Shown piece after piece: positions 21,743-31,572 of a stretch of DNA of 64,000 bases. The stretch is from Hydrogenophaga sp. (lineage in GTDB: Bacteria > Pseudomonadota > Gammaproteobacteria > Burkholderiales > Burkholderiaceae_C): assembly GCF_030651625.1 (NCBI RefSeq), contig NZ_JAUSCF010000038.1:1-64000 (forward strand), in the 5' to 3' direction. The translations under genes and the position numbers were made by a program. The notes below the pieces were generated by a model. It was not told where the DNA came from. It ran no database searches and saw only the letters and a program-made list of their open reading frames with translations. Positions within the stretch are counted from its first letter, which is position 1. Each line of letters begins with the position of its first letter.

Positions 21743-23029
21743 ATGAAAACCCTGCGCGTTCTTACCGGTATCACCACTTCGGGCACGCCCCATCTGGGGA
21801 ATTACGTGGGTGCCATCCGCCCCACCGTCCGTGCGAGCCGACTCGCCGAAGTTGAAAGCTTTTACTTCCTGGCCGACTACCATGCCCTCATCAAGGTGGG
21901 CGAGCCGGCCCGGGTACAGCGATCCACACTTGAAATTGCCGCGACCTGGCTGGCGTGTGGACTCGATCCCGAGAAGGTGACTTTCTATCGCCAGTCCGAC
22001 ATACCGGAAATCCCAGAGCTGACCTGGCTGCTCACCTGCGTGACCGGCAAGGGGATTCTCAATCGGGCACATGCCTACAAGGCGTCTGTGGACAAGAACA
22101 CCGCTGCAGGCGATGACCCCGACGCAGGTGTGACCGCCGGATTGTTCATGTACCCGGTGCTGATGGCGGCCGACATTCTGATGTTCAATGCCCACCAGGT
22201 GCCTGTGGGTCGCGACCAGATCCAGCATATTGAAATGGCGCGAGACATGGCGTCCAGCTTCAACCACCTGTATGGTGAGCATTTCACGCTGCCGGAGGCG
22301 GCCATCGAAGATCATGTGGCTACTCTGCCCGGGCTGGACGGCCGCAAGATGAGCAAAAGCTACGACAACACCATTCCTCTTTTCGCGCCCAAGGACCAGT
22401 TGCGCAAGCTCATCATGGGCATCGTCACCGACTCGCGAGCACCCGGTGAACCCAAATCCACCGAAGGTTCGGCGGTGTTCCAGCTGTATCAGGCCTTTGC
22501 CACCGCAGATGAAACGGCCAGTCTGGCCCGCGCCTACGCAGACGGAATCGCCTGGGGCGAAGCGAAACAGTTGGTAGCGGAACGCCTGGAATGTGAAATT
22601 GCACCCTTGCGCGAGGTGTACGATGCATTGATTCAGAATCCAGCCAGCATCGAAAAAACGCTGCTGCAAGGGGCGGAGAAGGCCCGCGTTGTCGCCAAAC
22701 CCTTCATCAGCCGCCTGCGACATGCGGTGGGCTTGCGCGCTTTGCAGGCGGCTCCCGAGGCTGCTGGCAAGCCAAAGAGCAGCAAGGTGGCCGCGCCCAG
22801 TTTCAAGCAATATCGCGCTGACGACGGTCTGTTCTGCTTCAAATTGGTGGATGCCAGCGGCCAGTTGCTGCTCGAAAGTCTCGGGTTTGCTTCACCCAAG
22901 GATGCCGCACAACTCATTACACAATTGCAGCAAACGGGCGCGCTCGCACTGGAGTCAAATCTGCCTATGCTCAAGTTGCACTGTTCGATGGCCGATGTAC
23001 AACGGGCACTGGCCCATTTCAATCCTTAG
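21743..23029 (+). CDS. trpS: Tryptophanyl-tRNA synthetase
   Basis: TGITTSGTPHLGNYVGA (HIGH-like), KMSKS, GRDQIQHIEMARD. Confidence 0.96.
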   Translation: MKTLRVLTGITTSGTPHLGNYVGAIRPTVRASRLAEVESFYFLADYHALIKVGEPARVQRSTLEIAATWLACGLDPEKVTFYRQSDIPEIPELTWLLTCVTGKGILNRAHAYKASVDKNTAAGDDPDAGVTAGLFMYPVLMAADILMFNAHQVPVGRDQIQHIEMARDMASSFNHLYGEHFTLPEAAIEDHVATLPGLDGRKMSKSYDNTIPLFAPKDQLRKLIMGIVTDSRAPGEPKSTEGSAVFQLYQAFATADETASLARAYADGIAWGEAKQLVAERLECEIAPLREVYDALIQNPASIEKTLLQGAEKARVVAKPFISRLRHAVGLRALQAAPEAAGKPKSSKVAAPSFKQYRADDGLFCFKLVDASGQLLLESLGFASPKDAAQLITQLQQTGALALESNLPMLKLHCSMADVQRALAHFNP

Positions 23030-23223
23030 GCTGCTTGAGCAGACCGGGCCTTGTTTTACGTGAAAATGGAGTCAGTTGTTTGTTGCAAGACCCCGGGGGC
23101 AACCCCGTCAAACCCGAAAAAGTAAAAACAAGGTCTGCATCAGTGACCCCCGCACTATCGCCAAATACCTCCTTTGCCGATATGCTCTCGCCTTGAAATC
23201 ATTTATCAACAGCATCCCCTGCC

Positions 23224-23817
23224 ATGAGTATTTTTGTCATTGATGATCACCCGCTGATGCGTGAGGCAGTGGTCATGCTGTTGCGACGCTTGCGTGCATC
23301 CACCCAGGTGGTGGAGTTGGAGCGCCTGGCTTCTGTCAACCGTGCGATTGCCGAACACGGCGAGCCAGAACTGGTGTGTCTTGATCTCAAGCTGCCCGAC
23401 ACCAATGGTGTGTCCGGGGTTCGTGAAGTGAGGCAAATGCTGCCAGACACTTCACTGATCGTGCTTTCCGCGTCTCCAGCGTCCGACTACGAAGACCTGG
23501 CCCGAGAAGCCGGCGCAGACGCCTACGTCGAAAAATCGGCTGGTGCAGCCCAGATTGCAAAGGTGCTGCGAGAGTTTCTGGCCGATGAGGTTGAAGACGA
23601 AAACGCGCCGACGATTCCCGAAAAGCTCTCCAAGCGCCAAAAACAACTGCTGGTCATGCTCGATCGAGGTCTGTCCAACCGGGACATCGCCGAACAACTC
23701 CAGATCAGCGAACACACTGTCAAGGTGCACTTGTGGCGTCTTTTCCGCCGCCTCAATGTGAAGAGCCGTTCGCAGGCCAGTCACCTGGCACGCACCGCGG
23801 GCCTGCTGGACCTCTGA
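23224..23817 (+). CDS. LuxR/NarL-type response regulator
   Basis: REC: FVIDDHPLMREAV, CLDLKLPDTNG; HTH: LSKRQKQLLVMLDRGLSNRDIAEQLQISEHTVKVHLWRLFRRLNVKSR. Confidence 0.94.
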   Translation: MSIFVIDDHPLMREAVVMLLRRLRASTQVVELERLASVNRAIAEHGEPELVCLDLKLPDTNGVSGVREVRQMLPDTSLIVLSASPASDYEDLAREAGADAYVEKSAGAAQIAKVLREFLADEVEDENAPTIPEKLSKRQKQLLVMLDRGLSNRDIAEQLQISEHTVKVHLWRLFRRLNVKSRSQASHLARTAGLLDL

Positions 23818-23850
23818 CCAGCAGCCCCAGCGCGCTCCGCTCAGAACCCG

Positions 23851-23883
23851 AAGGGCACCTTTTCAGGTGCCCTGTTTCTTTTT
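23851..23883. terminator. Rho-independent terminator between convergent genes
   Basis: agggcaccttttcaggtgccctgtttcttttt, strong stem plus T run. Confidence 0.8.
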
Positions 23884-25292
23884 CAGGCTGTCAGCACCTT
23901 GGGCGTCTCGGTCTGGGTGAAAGCTGGCAGCATCACCCGAAACACGCTGCCCCGATTGGCTGTGGACGACAAGGCCAGCTGGTAACCCATCAACGTCGTC
24001 AGCTTGGAAACGATCGTCAACCCCAGGCCCAGGCTGTCTTCCGTGCCCTGGTGCTGGGATACCCGAAAGAACTCCTGAAAGATCGCCTGCTGGTGTTCCC
24101 GGGCAATGCCCACACCGGTGTCCCACACCTCGAACACCAGCATGTCGGTGCGGTGCCGCAGCCCGAGCAGCACGCCACCGTGGTGTGTGTGACGCAAGGC
24201 ATTGGACACCAGGTTGCCCAGAATGCGGCGCAGCACCACAGGATCGGCCCAGATGGTGGTGGACCGGGCATGGGTCCGCAGACTCAGGGATTTACCCGCA
24301 GCAACAGGTTCGAACTGGAGCGCAACATCGGCCAGCAAGGCCCTGACATCCACATGCTGCAGTTTGACCTTGTAGTTGCCGGCATCGATGCGGGTCAGGT
24401 CAAACAAGGAATCGAACAGCTCATTGATGGCCCGGGTCGACTGCAGGATGCGGGGGGCGATGTCGCGAGCCATTTCCGGCTCGGTGGCCAGCCAGTCAGC
24501 GTACAGGCTGAGTGCATGCACGGGCTGGCGCAAGTCGTGTGCGGCAGACGCCAGAAACCGGTTCTTGGTGGCCACAGCCCTTAGCGACGCACGGGTTTGC
24601 TGGGTGAGTGAGTCGATCAGCTCCTGGTTGGAGAACTGCAACTCGAAGCTGGACCGGTGAATCTGGTGAAGGCGGTCGCCCGCCGATCGCAGCAGCCACC
24701 AGAAAATCAGCAACAGTGCCACCAGCGAGAGCAGCAGCTTGAGCTCGGTCATGCTGACCAGCCCCATAGGCACTGGCAGCAAGATACCCAGCAGAACCGC
24801 CCCGAGCAGCGCGCTGGTGTAACCCTTGAAAACCTCCAGGTAGGCGCTGAAAGCCGTGAGCGAGATAAGGCCATGGCCCAAAACGACCATTCCACAAACG
24901 AACTGTGTCAGCAGGTTGGCCTGCATGAAGGTCAACCCGACAGAAGCCCCCCAGCTCAGCCCGACAGCCGGCCAGGTCCAGCCATATCGCCGCATGAACT
25001 CGACCCGCGAGGGACCTTCCATGTTGTCGTACCGCAACCGGTAAATGCCCACCATCCGGTAACGGTAAGCCAGCAGCCCAAACATCACCAACACCCAGAG
25101 CGCCAGCGCCCAGCTGTTGACCTCACCTGCCATCAGGTAGGCCATCACCGGTAACGCCAGGATGGCCGAGATCAGCGATGGCATGGCGTTGTCCATCAAA
25201 ACGCCAATGAGCTGGGCATCGACCCACTGGTCCCGCACTTCCTGAGAAGCGGGCAAATGCTGGTGCGTGGCGGGCTGTGTATCGACGAGCAT
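23883..25292 (-). CDS. Membrane sensor histidine kinase
   Basis: Multiple TM segments, AAHDLRQPVHALSLYADWL H-box, ILGNLVSNALRHT N-box, DTGVGI, GLGLTIV. Confidence 0.92.
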   Translation of the reverse strand: MLVDTQPATHQHLPASQEVRDQWVDAQLIGVLMDNAMPSLISAILALPVMAYLMAGEVNSWALALWVLVMFGLLAYRYRMVGIYRLRYDNMEGPSRVEFMRRYGWTWPAVGLSWGASVGLTFMQANLLTQFVCGMVVLGHGLISLTAFSAYLEVFKGYTSALLGAVLLGILLPVPMGLVSMTELKLLLSLVALLLIFWWLLRSAGDRLHQIHRSSFELQFSNQELIDSLTQQTRASLRAVATKNRFLASAAHDLRQPVHALSLYADWLATEPEMARDIAPRILQSTRAINELFDSLFDLTRIDAGNYKVKLQHVDVRALLADVALQFEPVAAGKSLSLRTHARSTTIWADPVVLRRILGNLVSNALRHTHHGGVLLGLRHRTDMLVFEVWDTGVGIAREHQQAIFQEFFRVSQHQGTEDSLGLGLTIVSKLTTLMGYQLALSSTANRGSVFRVMLPAFTQTETPKVLTA

Positions 25293-25395
25293 GGAGGGTC
25301 GTTGTTCTGGCGGTCCAGCATTGTCGCACCCGCCTTCTGGTGCACCGTGCACGTAACATGACGATTGCGTGCTGCTAGAATCGCGGGCTCGACAC

Positions 25396-25487
25396 GGAGA
25401 GATGGCAGAGTGGTCGAATGCACCGGATTCGAAATCCGGCGTACAGGTTCTCCTGTACCGAGGGTTCGAATCCCTCTCTCTCCGCCA
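25396..25487 (+). tRNA. tRNA-Ser (CGA anticodon)
   Basis: ggagaga...tctctccgcca acceptor, ccgga-ttcgaaa-tccgg anticodon arm, long variable arm tacaggttctcctgta, T-arm gagggttcgaatccctc, encoded CCA. Confidence 0.96.
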
Positions 25488-25527
25488 GAATCGTTCTGCT
25501 GATTGATGGAAGCAACAGAGCGCATCG

Positions 25528-25554
25528 CAAAAGCCCCTGCCGGGGCTTTTTGTA
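25528..25554 (+). terminator. Rho-independent terminator after tRNA-Ser
   Basis: aaaagcccctgccggggctttttgt. Confidence 0.85.
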
Positions 25555-25781
25555 TTTGCAGAGACCGGCGGATCGAACAGCACCTGCTGCTGCACCCGAG
25601 ATCCGTCAGACAGAATTGGCCGCAGCACTTGCAGCCTAGCCACCAGTTCCTCATTTTCCTCGCCATGATCCTCACAGTGGGGGTTGGAGTTGCGCATCGA
25701 CAGGCGTAAAACGGCTTCCGGAAAGGCATCCGGAAAGCTGCCGTCCGTCGTGGGCTGCAGCGATTCCCGAATGGGTGAACA

Positions 25782-28067
25782 ATGGCAACCCAACCCAATC
25801 CTTCGCTGGCGCCCGCAGCGGTCAAGACCGGTACCAATCGGGTCAAGCGCATCACCTCTGCGATGGGCGAGGAGGCAGCACCAGCGGCGGCCTCAGTTCC
25901 GAAAAAGGTGGCCCCGAAAAAAGCAAGATCCAGGACCAAACCCAGGTCCCATGCACCGATCGACTTGGCTTCGCGACTTTTCGACGCCCGGCCCGATCGG
26001 CTTGATTTCCGCGACCTGAACTACGTGCCTCCGCTGCGCTCGCTGGACACCCACTTCCCAGCCCAGGACTTTCTTGCCGAGGCGGTCCCCGCCTACGTGC
26101 AATCGGGCCTGGTGCTGGACCAGGGAGAGGAAGGCGCCTGCACCGGTTTTGGGCTCGCGACGGTGGTCAACTACCTGCTCTGGATCCGTCGCTTCGACCA
26201 GCGTGGCGGGGCCGCCGTGATCAAGGTCAGCCCGCACATGCTGTACGAACTGGCGAGACGCTATGACGAATGGGAAGGTGAGGATTACGAAGGATCTTCG
26301 TGTCGCGGGGCCCTCAAAGGTTTTCACAAGCACGGTGTCTGCCAGATGCGCTACTGGCGCACGGACCACCACGGTGCGCGGGCCCACCTTGAATGGGAGC
26401 TCGACGCACTGAAGCACCCGCTGGGGGTTTACTACCGGGTGAACAAGAGGTCGGTGGTGGAATTGCAGGCTGCGATCAATGAAATCGGCGCCATCTACGT
26501 GTCGGCCAGGGTCCACGACGGCTGGGACAGGGTGGCCCGACTGGCCCGCCCGCCTGAATCACACGATGAAGCAGCGTTGCCGACCATTCCGGCCGCCAGT
26601 CGAAACTCGCCTTGGGGCGGGCACGCTTTTGCGCTGGTGGGGTACAACGACCGCGGCTTTGTGGTGCAGAACTCCTGGGGCACGGGCTGGGGTGCGGGGG
26701 GTTTTGCAGTGCTGCCGTACGCAGACTGGGTGGTTCATGGCACGGACGCCTGGGCCGTGGCACTGGGTGTGCCCCAAAGCCAGGCCATGTCGCCCGAACG
26801 GATTGCGGCGTTGCGATGGCCCACGCGCAGCGGGCGTTCGATCGGCTTTGCCGTGCGCAGCACCGTGAACGAAGACAACCCGGTTGACGATCCCTGGCCC
26901 ATCGACAAGCCGTTTCTGCACAGGGCGTATCAGCCGTGGCCCACGGCCAAAGCCTATGAACACACGCTCGTGACCGGGAACAACGGGCACATCATCGTCA
27001 CCGATCTGGCCGCGGGCATCGACGGAAGCGAAGCGGCGTTCGTTCAGGCGCAGGTGAACCGGGCACTGAATTTCTTTCAATCGCAAGGAAATGCACGCAT
27101 CATGATCTATGCACACGGCGGGCTGAACAGCCAGGGTGAATCGATCGAGCGCATTCGCCTGCTGGCCCCCTATTTCGAAGCAAATGGCATCTACCCCTTC
27201 TTCCTGACCTGGCGCACCGGTCCAATGGAGACGCTGGGGCACATGCTGGAAGACAAGGTACGCAAGCTGTTCGGACTGGACGACGATGCGCGCGCCCGGG
27301 GATTGTTCAATCTGCTGGCTGAAGCACGCGACCGCTCTGTGGAAGTGGTGGCCAGCAAGGCGGTCAAAGGGCTGTGGTCAGAAATGCGCGAAAACGCCCG
27401 ACTGGCGGCCCGGCGCGGCCGCGGCAGCGCCCTGCTGGCCGACGCGCTCTCGCAGCTTCAGGTGCATTTGGGCAACCGTCCGCTCCAGTTGCACCTGGTT
27501 GGGCACTCTGCTGGCTCCATCGTGCTCGGTCACCTGCTGGACCGTCTCGCAGTCAGCCAGGTGAAGGTGGCGGGTTGCACGTTGTTCGCGCCCGCCTGCA
27601 CGGTGGCATTCGCCACCGAAAAATACCTGGACAAGAACACCAGCATCTTTGATTCCAGGCAACTCCACCTCCACTACCTGACCGACAAGCAGGAAAAGGA
27701 TGACGATCTGCTGAAGCTGGGAGCCGTCACGCTGTACGGCAAGTCGCTGCTGTACCTCGTCAGCCGTGCCCTGGACGACGTGCGCAAAGTGCCTCTGCTG
27801 GGCATGGAGCGGGCACATGATCCGCAGCACTTCACAGAAGACCAGTGGGACAGGAGCCACCTGCGTCACCTGCAGGACTGGCACGGTCGCTTTCCTCGAT
27901 CCAACCTGCACCCTGTACCAATGCCCCACGTCCCGGTCAATCGCGAAGGCAAGACCTCTCAGGCGACCCACGGTTCGTTCGACAACAACATCGAAGTGAT
28001 GACCCAGACCATCGAACGCGTCAAAGGCAGCCCGCTGGTGAGCCCGATCGAGTGGCTGGACTACTGA
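25782..28067 (+). CDS. Fusion protein: papain-like (C1) cysteine protease domain + alpha/beta hydrolase domain
   Basis: LDQGEEGACTGFGLATVVNYLL (Cys), GGHAFALVGYNDRGFVVQNSWGTGWGAGGFAVLPY (His, Asn); C-terminal IMIYAHGGLNSQGESIERI and LHLVGHSAGSIVLGHLLDRL. Confidence 0.88.
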   Translation: MATQPNPSLAPAAVKTGTNRVKRITSAMGEEAAPAAASVPKKVAPKKARSRTKPRSHAPIDLASRLFDARPDRLDFRDLNYVPPLRSLDTHFPAQDFLAEAVPAYVQSGLVLDQGEEGACTGFGLATVVNYLLWIRRFDQRGGAAVIKVSPHMLYELARRYDEWEGEDYEGSSCRGALKGFHKHGVCQMRYWRTDHHGARAHLEWELDALKHPLGVYYRVNKRSVVELQAAINEIGAIYVSARVHDGWDRVARLARPPESHDEAALPTIPAASRNSPWGGHAFALVGYNDRGFVVQNSWGTGWGAGGFAVLPYADWVVHGTDAWAVALGVPQSQAMSPERIAALRWPTRSGRSIGFAVRSTVNEDNPVDDPWPIDKPFLHRAYQPWPTAKAYEHTLVTGNNGHIIVTDLAAGIDGSEAAFVQAQVNRALNFFQSQGNARIMIYAHGGLNSQGESIERIRLLAPYFEANGIYPFFLTWRTGPMETLGHMLEDKVRKLFGLDDDARARGLFNLLAEARDRSVEVVASKAVKGLWSEMRENARLAARRGRGSALLADALSQLQVHLGNRPLQLHLVGHSAGSIVLGHLLDRLAVSQVKVAGCTLFAPACTVAFATEKYLDKNTSIFDSRQLHLHYLTDKQEKDDDLLKLGAVTLYGKSLLYLVSRALDDVRKVPLLGMERAHDPQHFTEDQWDRSHLRHLQDWHGRFPRSNLHPVPMPHVPVNREGKTSQATHGSFDNNIEVMTQTIERVKGSPLVSPIEWLDY

Positions 28068-28114
28068 AGGCAACCGAAGCATCTCCTGCGCCGCCTTCGG
28101 CGTCTCACCGCCTT

Positions 28115-31100
28115 TCAAGGATGCGGCAACCGGAACCAGAAAGTCGTACCCTGACCAGGCGCGGAATCGGCCCAGATGCGCCCTCCATGCCGCTCCAGGA
28201 TGCGTGCCACGATCGCCAGCCCTACGCCGGTACCCGGCACATCACTGCCTGCATGCAGGCGCTGGAACAAACCGAACAGCTTGTCGGCATGCGCCATGTC
28301 GAATCCCATGCCGTTGTCGCGCACATAGTAAGCGCGCTGTGCGGCGCTGTACCCCAGCTTCAGCTCCGGTGTTGCCTGATGCCGTGAGTACTTCAGTCCG
28401 TTGTCCATCAGGTTGAACAGCACCTGACGAAGCAGCGTGGCATCACCCATGGCCTCGGGAACCGTGTCGAGTTCGATGCGAGCGTGTTCGTATTGGGGTG
28501 CGAGCACCTCTGCCACCGACTGGGCCAGCACGTGCAGATTGACCGGCACGGCCGCCAGGTCCACGCGTACCACGCGCAGCAGTTCGAGCATGTCGGTGAT
28601 CATCTGCCCCATGTTGCGGGACGATCGCGTGATACGACCGAACATGTCGCGTGCCAGCGGGCTCAACCGGTCACCCTCCTCCTCGGCAATCAGTGAGGCA
28701 AAACCATTGACCGAGCGCAACGGCGCGCGCAAGTCGTGCGCAATGGAGTAGGAGATGGCCTCCATGTCGCGCATGGAACGCTCAAGTTCCGCGGTCCGTT
28801 CGGACACCCGCAGTTCAAGGCTGGCATTGAGTGCCCGCACCTGTTCCTGCGCAGCCACCCGCGCGCTGATGTCCACATGGGTGCCCGACATGAACAACGG
28901 GCGTCCATCGGCATCACGCTGGTGCACCCGCCCCCGATCGTTGATCCAGATCCAGTGCCCTGCCTTGTGGCGCATGCGCAAATCACATTCGTAGAACTCC
29001 GCCTCGCCCGACAGGTGCCGCTCCAGCACATGCTCGGCAAACGGTAGGTCCAGCGGATGCACGAGCCGCCGCCAGGTCTCAAAGGTGGTGGGCAGGAGTT
29101 CTTCCACCGAGTACCCCAGCATGGTGGCCCAGTGTTCATTGATGGTGGTCTCCCACGTCACCAGGTTGGTTTCCCAGACCCCAGGCCGGGTCGCATCCAG
29201 CACCCAGGCAAGCCGCTGCCGCTCGTGGGCCAGCGCCTCCTGAGCCTGCACATACGACGTGACATCGGTGTAAGTTCGCACCATGCCGCCGTCGGGAAGC
29301 TTGCGGGTTCGGATCTCAAGCGTCTTGCCATCGCGGGTACGGCGCAGGTAGGTCTCTGGCGCACTAAAAATGTGCTCCTTGACCAAGAAGGGCCGCATGG
29401 CCGGGTCCACCTGCAACATGTCTTCACCAAAGTCGCCACGATCGACTTGGAACTGGCCGACGCGCTCGAACGAAGGGTTGTCTGCGAACAACCATTCAGG
29501 CAGATCCAGCAATTCCAGCATGCGCCGGTTGTAGAAGCGAAAATCCCCCTGCCCATCGACCATTGCAAAGCCCTGGCTCACGCTGTCCAGTGTGACCTGA
29601 AGGGCGCTGCTTTTTTCTGCCAGCAAGCAGGTGGTGTCTTCCAGTTGCTTGAGCGTCTGCAACCGCTCCTCGTGGTCGCGTTGGGCCAGAACCAGTTGCT
29701 GCACAGCGCCCAGCAAGGGCTGCAGGAACTCGATATCGGCTTCGCTGTAGCCGCCGGGCTGGTTGGCAAGACCCACCATGGCCACCAGACGGTCGCCCAC
29801 CATGAGCGGAATACCCAGGAACGCATACATGCTCGGGTGACCCTTGGGCAGGCCACCGGCACGGGCGTCAGATGCGGGATGATTTGCGATCACGGGCGCG
29901 CGGGTGACCATGCCGTGACCGAACAATGTCTTGAGGTTGTGGAACTCCATGCCGCCCTGGGCCTGCTGGACAAACAGGCGATGCGACATGTCGTCCCAGG
30001 CAATGTTGGTGACCGCATGGGTCTTGAGATACGGGGCGCCTTGCTCATCGTAGAGCACCTCGCCCACGAAGCCGTATTCGCTGCCTGTGACGGAAAGGAA
30101 CGCGTCGAGCAAACCCTCGAAGGCTTTTCGCTTGTCGTCGGCTTCGATGAAACGGGACTGCGCCATGCGCACGGTCTCCAGCATCCTGTTCTGCCGATCC
30201 ACTTTTTGCGCCGCCAGCCTCGCCTCGGTGACGTCGGTGGTGAAGCCGTGCCACACGATGGTCCCGTCTTCCTCGCGCTGTGGCGCCGCCTCCACCTGGT
30301 TCCAGCGCACACCGCGCTGGGGCAGAACCACACGGTAGGTTTGCCGCCAGATCGTCAGGTCGCGGGCCGACTTGCCCAGTGCAGCAACGAGTTCGTCGCG
30401 ATCGTCGGCATGCACCCTCCCGAACAGCAGGCGCACGTCCTTCTGCAAGTCTGCCGGGTCCAGCTCCAGCAACTCCCTCGCCGCCTCATTCACGTAGGTG
30501 ATGGCACTGGTGCCGTCCGGGCGCAGGCGTGCCTGGTACACGATGCCGGGCACCCGGGCCGCGATGTTCTGCAGCAACTGAAGCTGCTGGGCCAACTGAA
30601 GCGTAGCCTCGCGCTCGGTCGTGACATCCTGTATCACCCCGAAGTCGGTTCGTGGATTGCCCGCCACAGTCGTCTGGCCAATGCGGGTGCGAAACCAGCG
30701 TTGTTGCCCGTCCGGCCGGGTCCAGCGGAAATCCACCACGCGGCCATCAAGTGCCTCACGCGCCTCAAGCCAGGCGGGCATGTCGTCCGGATGAATGCCG
30801 CTGCGGCCAACGATTCGCGAGAGCACCTCTTGGGGTTCAATGCCTGTGATGTCAAACAGCCCCTGCGACCAGACAACATCCCGCTCGTTGTCGGAGTTGG
30901 TCCAATGCCCCACGAGCGCCAGCTTCTCGATGGCGTCGTGCAGTTCCACCCGTTGCTGCAGAGCCACGTTGGCGGCGCTGAGCGCCTGGTCAGCCTGAGA
31001 CCTTGCCGCTTCCGCTTTGAGCTCAAGGGTGGCCTCAATGAAATACACAAGCATCAGCGGCTCTGGCTGCACGTCCAGCAAGGTGGTGTGCAGCCGAACG

Positions 31101-31489
31101 TGGTGCCGCTCGCCATCACACAGTGTGAGCGTCTGCACCCCGTGGCTGAAACGCCCCTCTTCCAGGTACCGGTGCCGCTCCGCAGCGTCGGCCCAGTGCC
31201 CCAGCTCAATGGTGGTGCGCCCGATGGCAGTCTCCCGGGTCAGGCCGGTGAATGCCAGCCAGGCATCGTTCACCGCCAGCAGACAGCCATCGCGCTGGCG
31301 CGAAACCGACGCCGCCAGCGGCGACGCCTGGAAAAAAGCCTCGAAGGGCAGGTTCTGTTCGAAGTGGTGACCCAGGGACACGCTACCGTTTCCTTCGGCG
31401 GGGTTCGCGGGCAGGGGCTTCTCGTGTTCCGCATTGGCCATGCTGGCTGGGTCCGCAGTATGAGGTTGACGGTATCGGCTGGGAGACAT
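28115..31489 (-). CDS. Multi-PAS/GAF sensor histidine kinase (start uncertain)
   Basis: Several PAS/PAC modules (GVIQDVTTERE, GFTTDVTEARL), GAF-like mid-region, SIAHDLRAPLRSVNGFASLI H-box, LFNLMDNGLKYS, DNGMGFD, GTGVGLAI. Confidence 0.92.
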   Translation of the reverse strand: MSPSRYRQPHTADPASMANAEHEKPLPANPAEGNGSVSLGHHFEQNLPFEAFFQASPLAASVSRQRDGCLLAVNDAWLAFTGLTRETAIGRTTIELGHWADAAERHRYLEEGRFSHGVQTLTLCDGERHHVRLHTTLLDVQPEPLMLVYFIEATLELKAEAARSQADQALSAANVALQQRVELHDAIEKLALVGHWTNSDNERDVVWSQGLFDITGIEPQEVLSRIVGRSGIHPDDMPAWLEAREALDGRVVDFRWTRPDGQQRWFRTRIGQTTVAGNPRTDFGVIQDVTTEREATLQLAQQLQLLQNIAARVPGIVYQARLRPDGTSAITYVNEAARELLELDPADLQKDVRLLFGRVHADDRDELVAALGKSARDLTIWRQTYRVVLPQRGVRWNQVEAAPQREEDGTIVWHGFTTDVTEARLAAQKVDRQNRMLETVRMAQSRFIEADDKRKAFEGLLDAFLSVTGSEYGFVGEVLYDEQGAPYLKTHAVTNIAWDDMSHRLFVQQAQGGMEFHNLKTLFGHGMVTRAPVIANHPASDARAGGLPKGHPSMYAFLGIPLMVGDRLVAMVGLANQPGGYSEADIEFLQPLLGAVQQLVLAQRDHEERLQTLKQLEDTTCLLAEKSSALQVTLDSVSQGFAMVDGQGDFRFYNRRMLELLDLPEWLFADNPSFERVGQFQVDRGDFGEDMLQVDPAMRPFLVKEHIFSAPETYLRRTRDGKTLEIRTRKLPDGGMVRTYTDVTSYVQAQEALAHERQRLAWVLDATRPGVWETNLVTWETTINEHWATMLGYSVEELLPTTFETWRRLVHPLDLPFAEHVLERHLSGEAEFYECDLRMRHKAGHWIWINDRGRVHQRDADGRPLFMSGTHVDISARVAAQEQVRALNASLELRVSERTAELERSMRDMEAISYSIAHDLRAPLRSVNGFASLIAEEEGDRLSPLARDMFGRITRSSRNMGQMITDMLELLRVVRVDLAAVPVNLHVLAQSVAEVLAPQYEHARIELDTVPEAMGDATLLRQVLFNLMDNGLKYSRHQATPELKLGYSAAQRAYYVRDNGMGFDMAHADKLFGLFQRLHAGSDVPGTGVGLAIVARILERHGGRIWADSAPGQGTTFWFRLPHP

Positions 31490-31572
31490 TCTGACCAAAT
31501 TCTGCCGGGCCGGGAGGGAAACGTTGCGAAGGCCCAAACTGCTACAGTCGCTGGCTGACCTGCCACCGCCCG

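Noticed and set aside
25396-28067. tRNA-Ser as the left end of a genomic island
   Set aside because: No integrase, and no second copy of the tRNA 3' end was seen downstream.
29057-31558. 833-aa plus-strand ORF opposite the multi-PAS kinase
   Set aside because: Antisense shadow ORF; the minus-strand kinase has unambiguous catalytic motifs.
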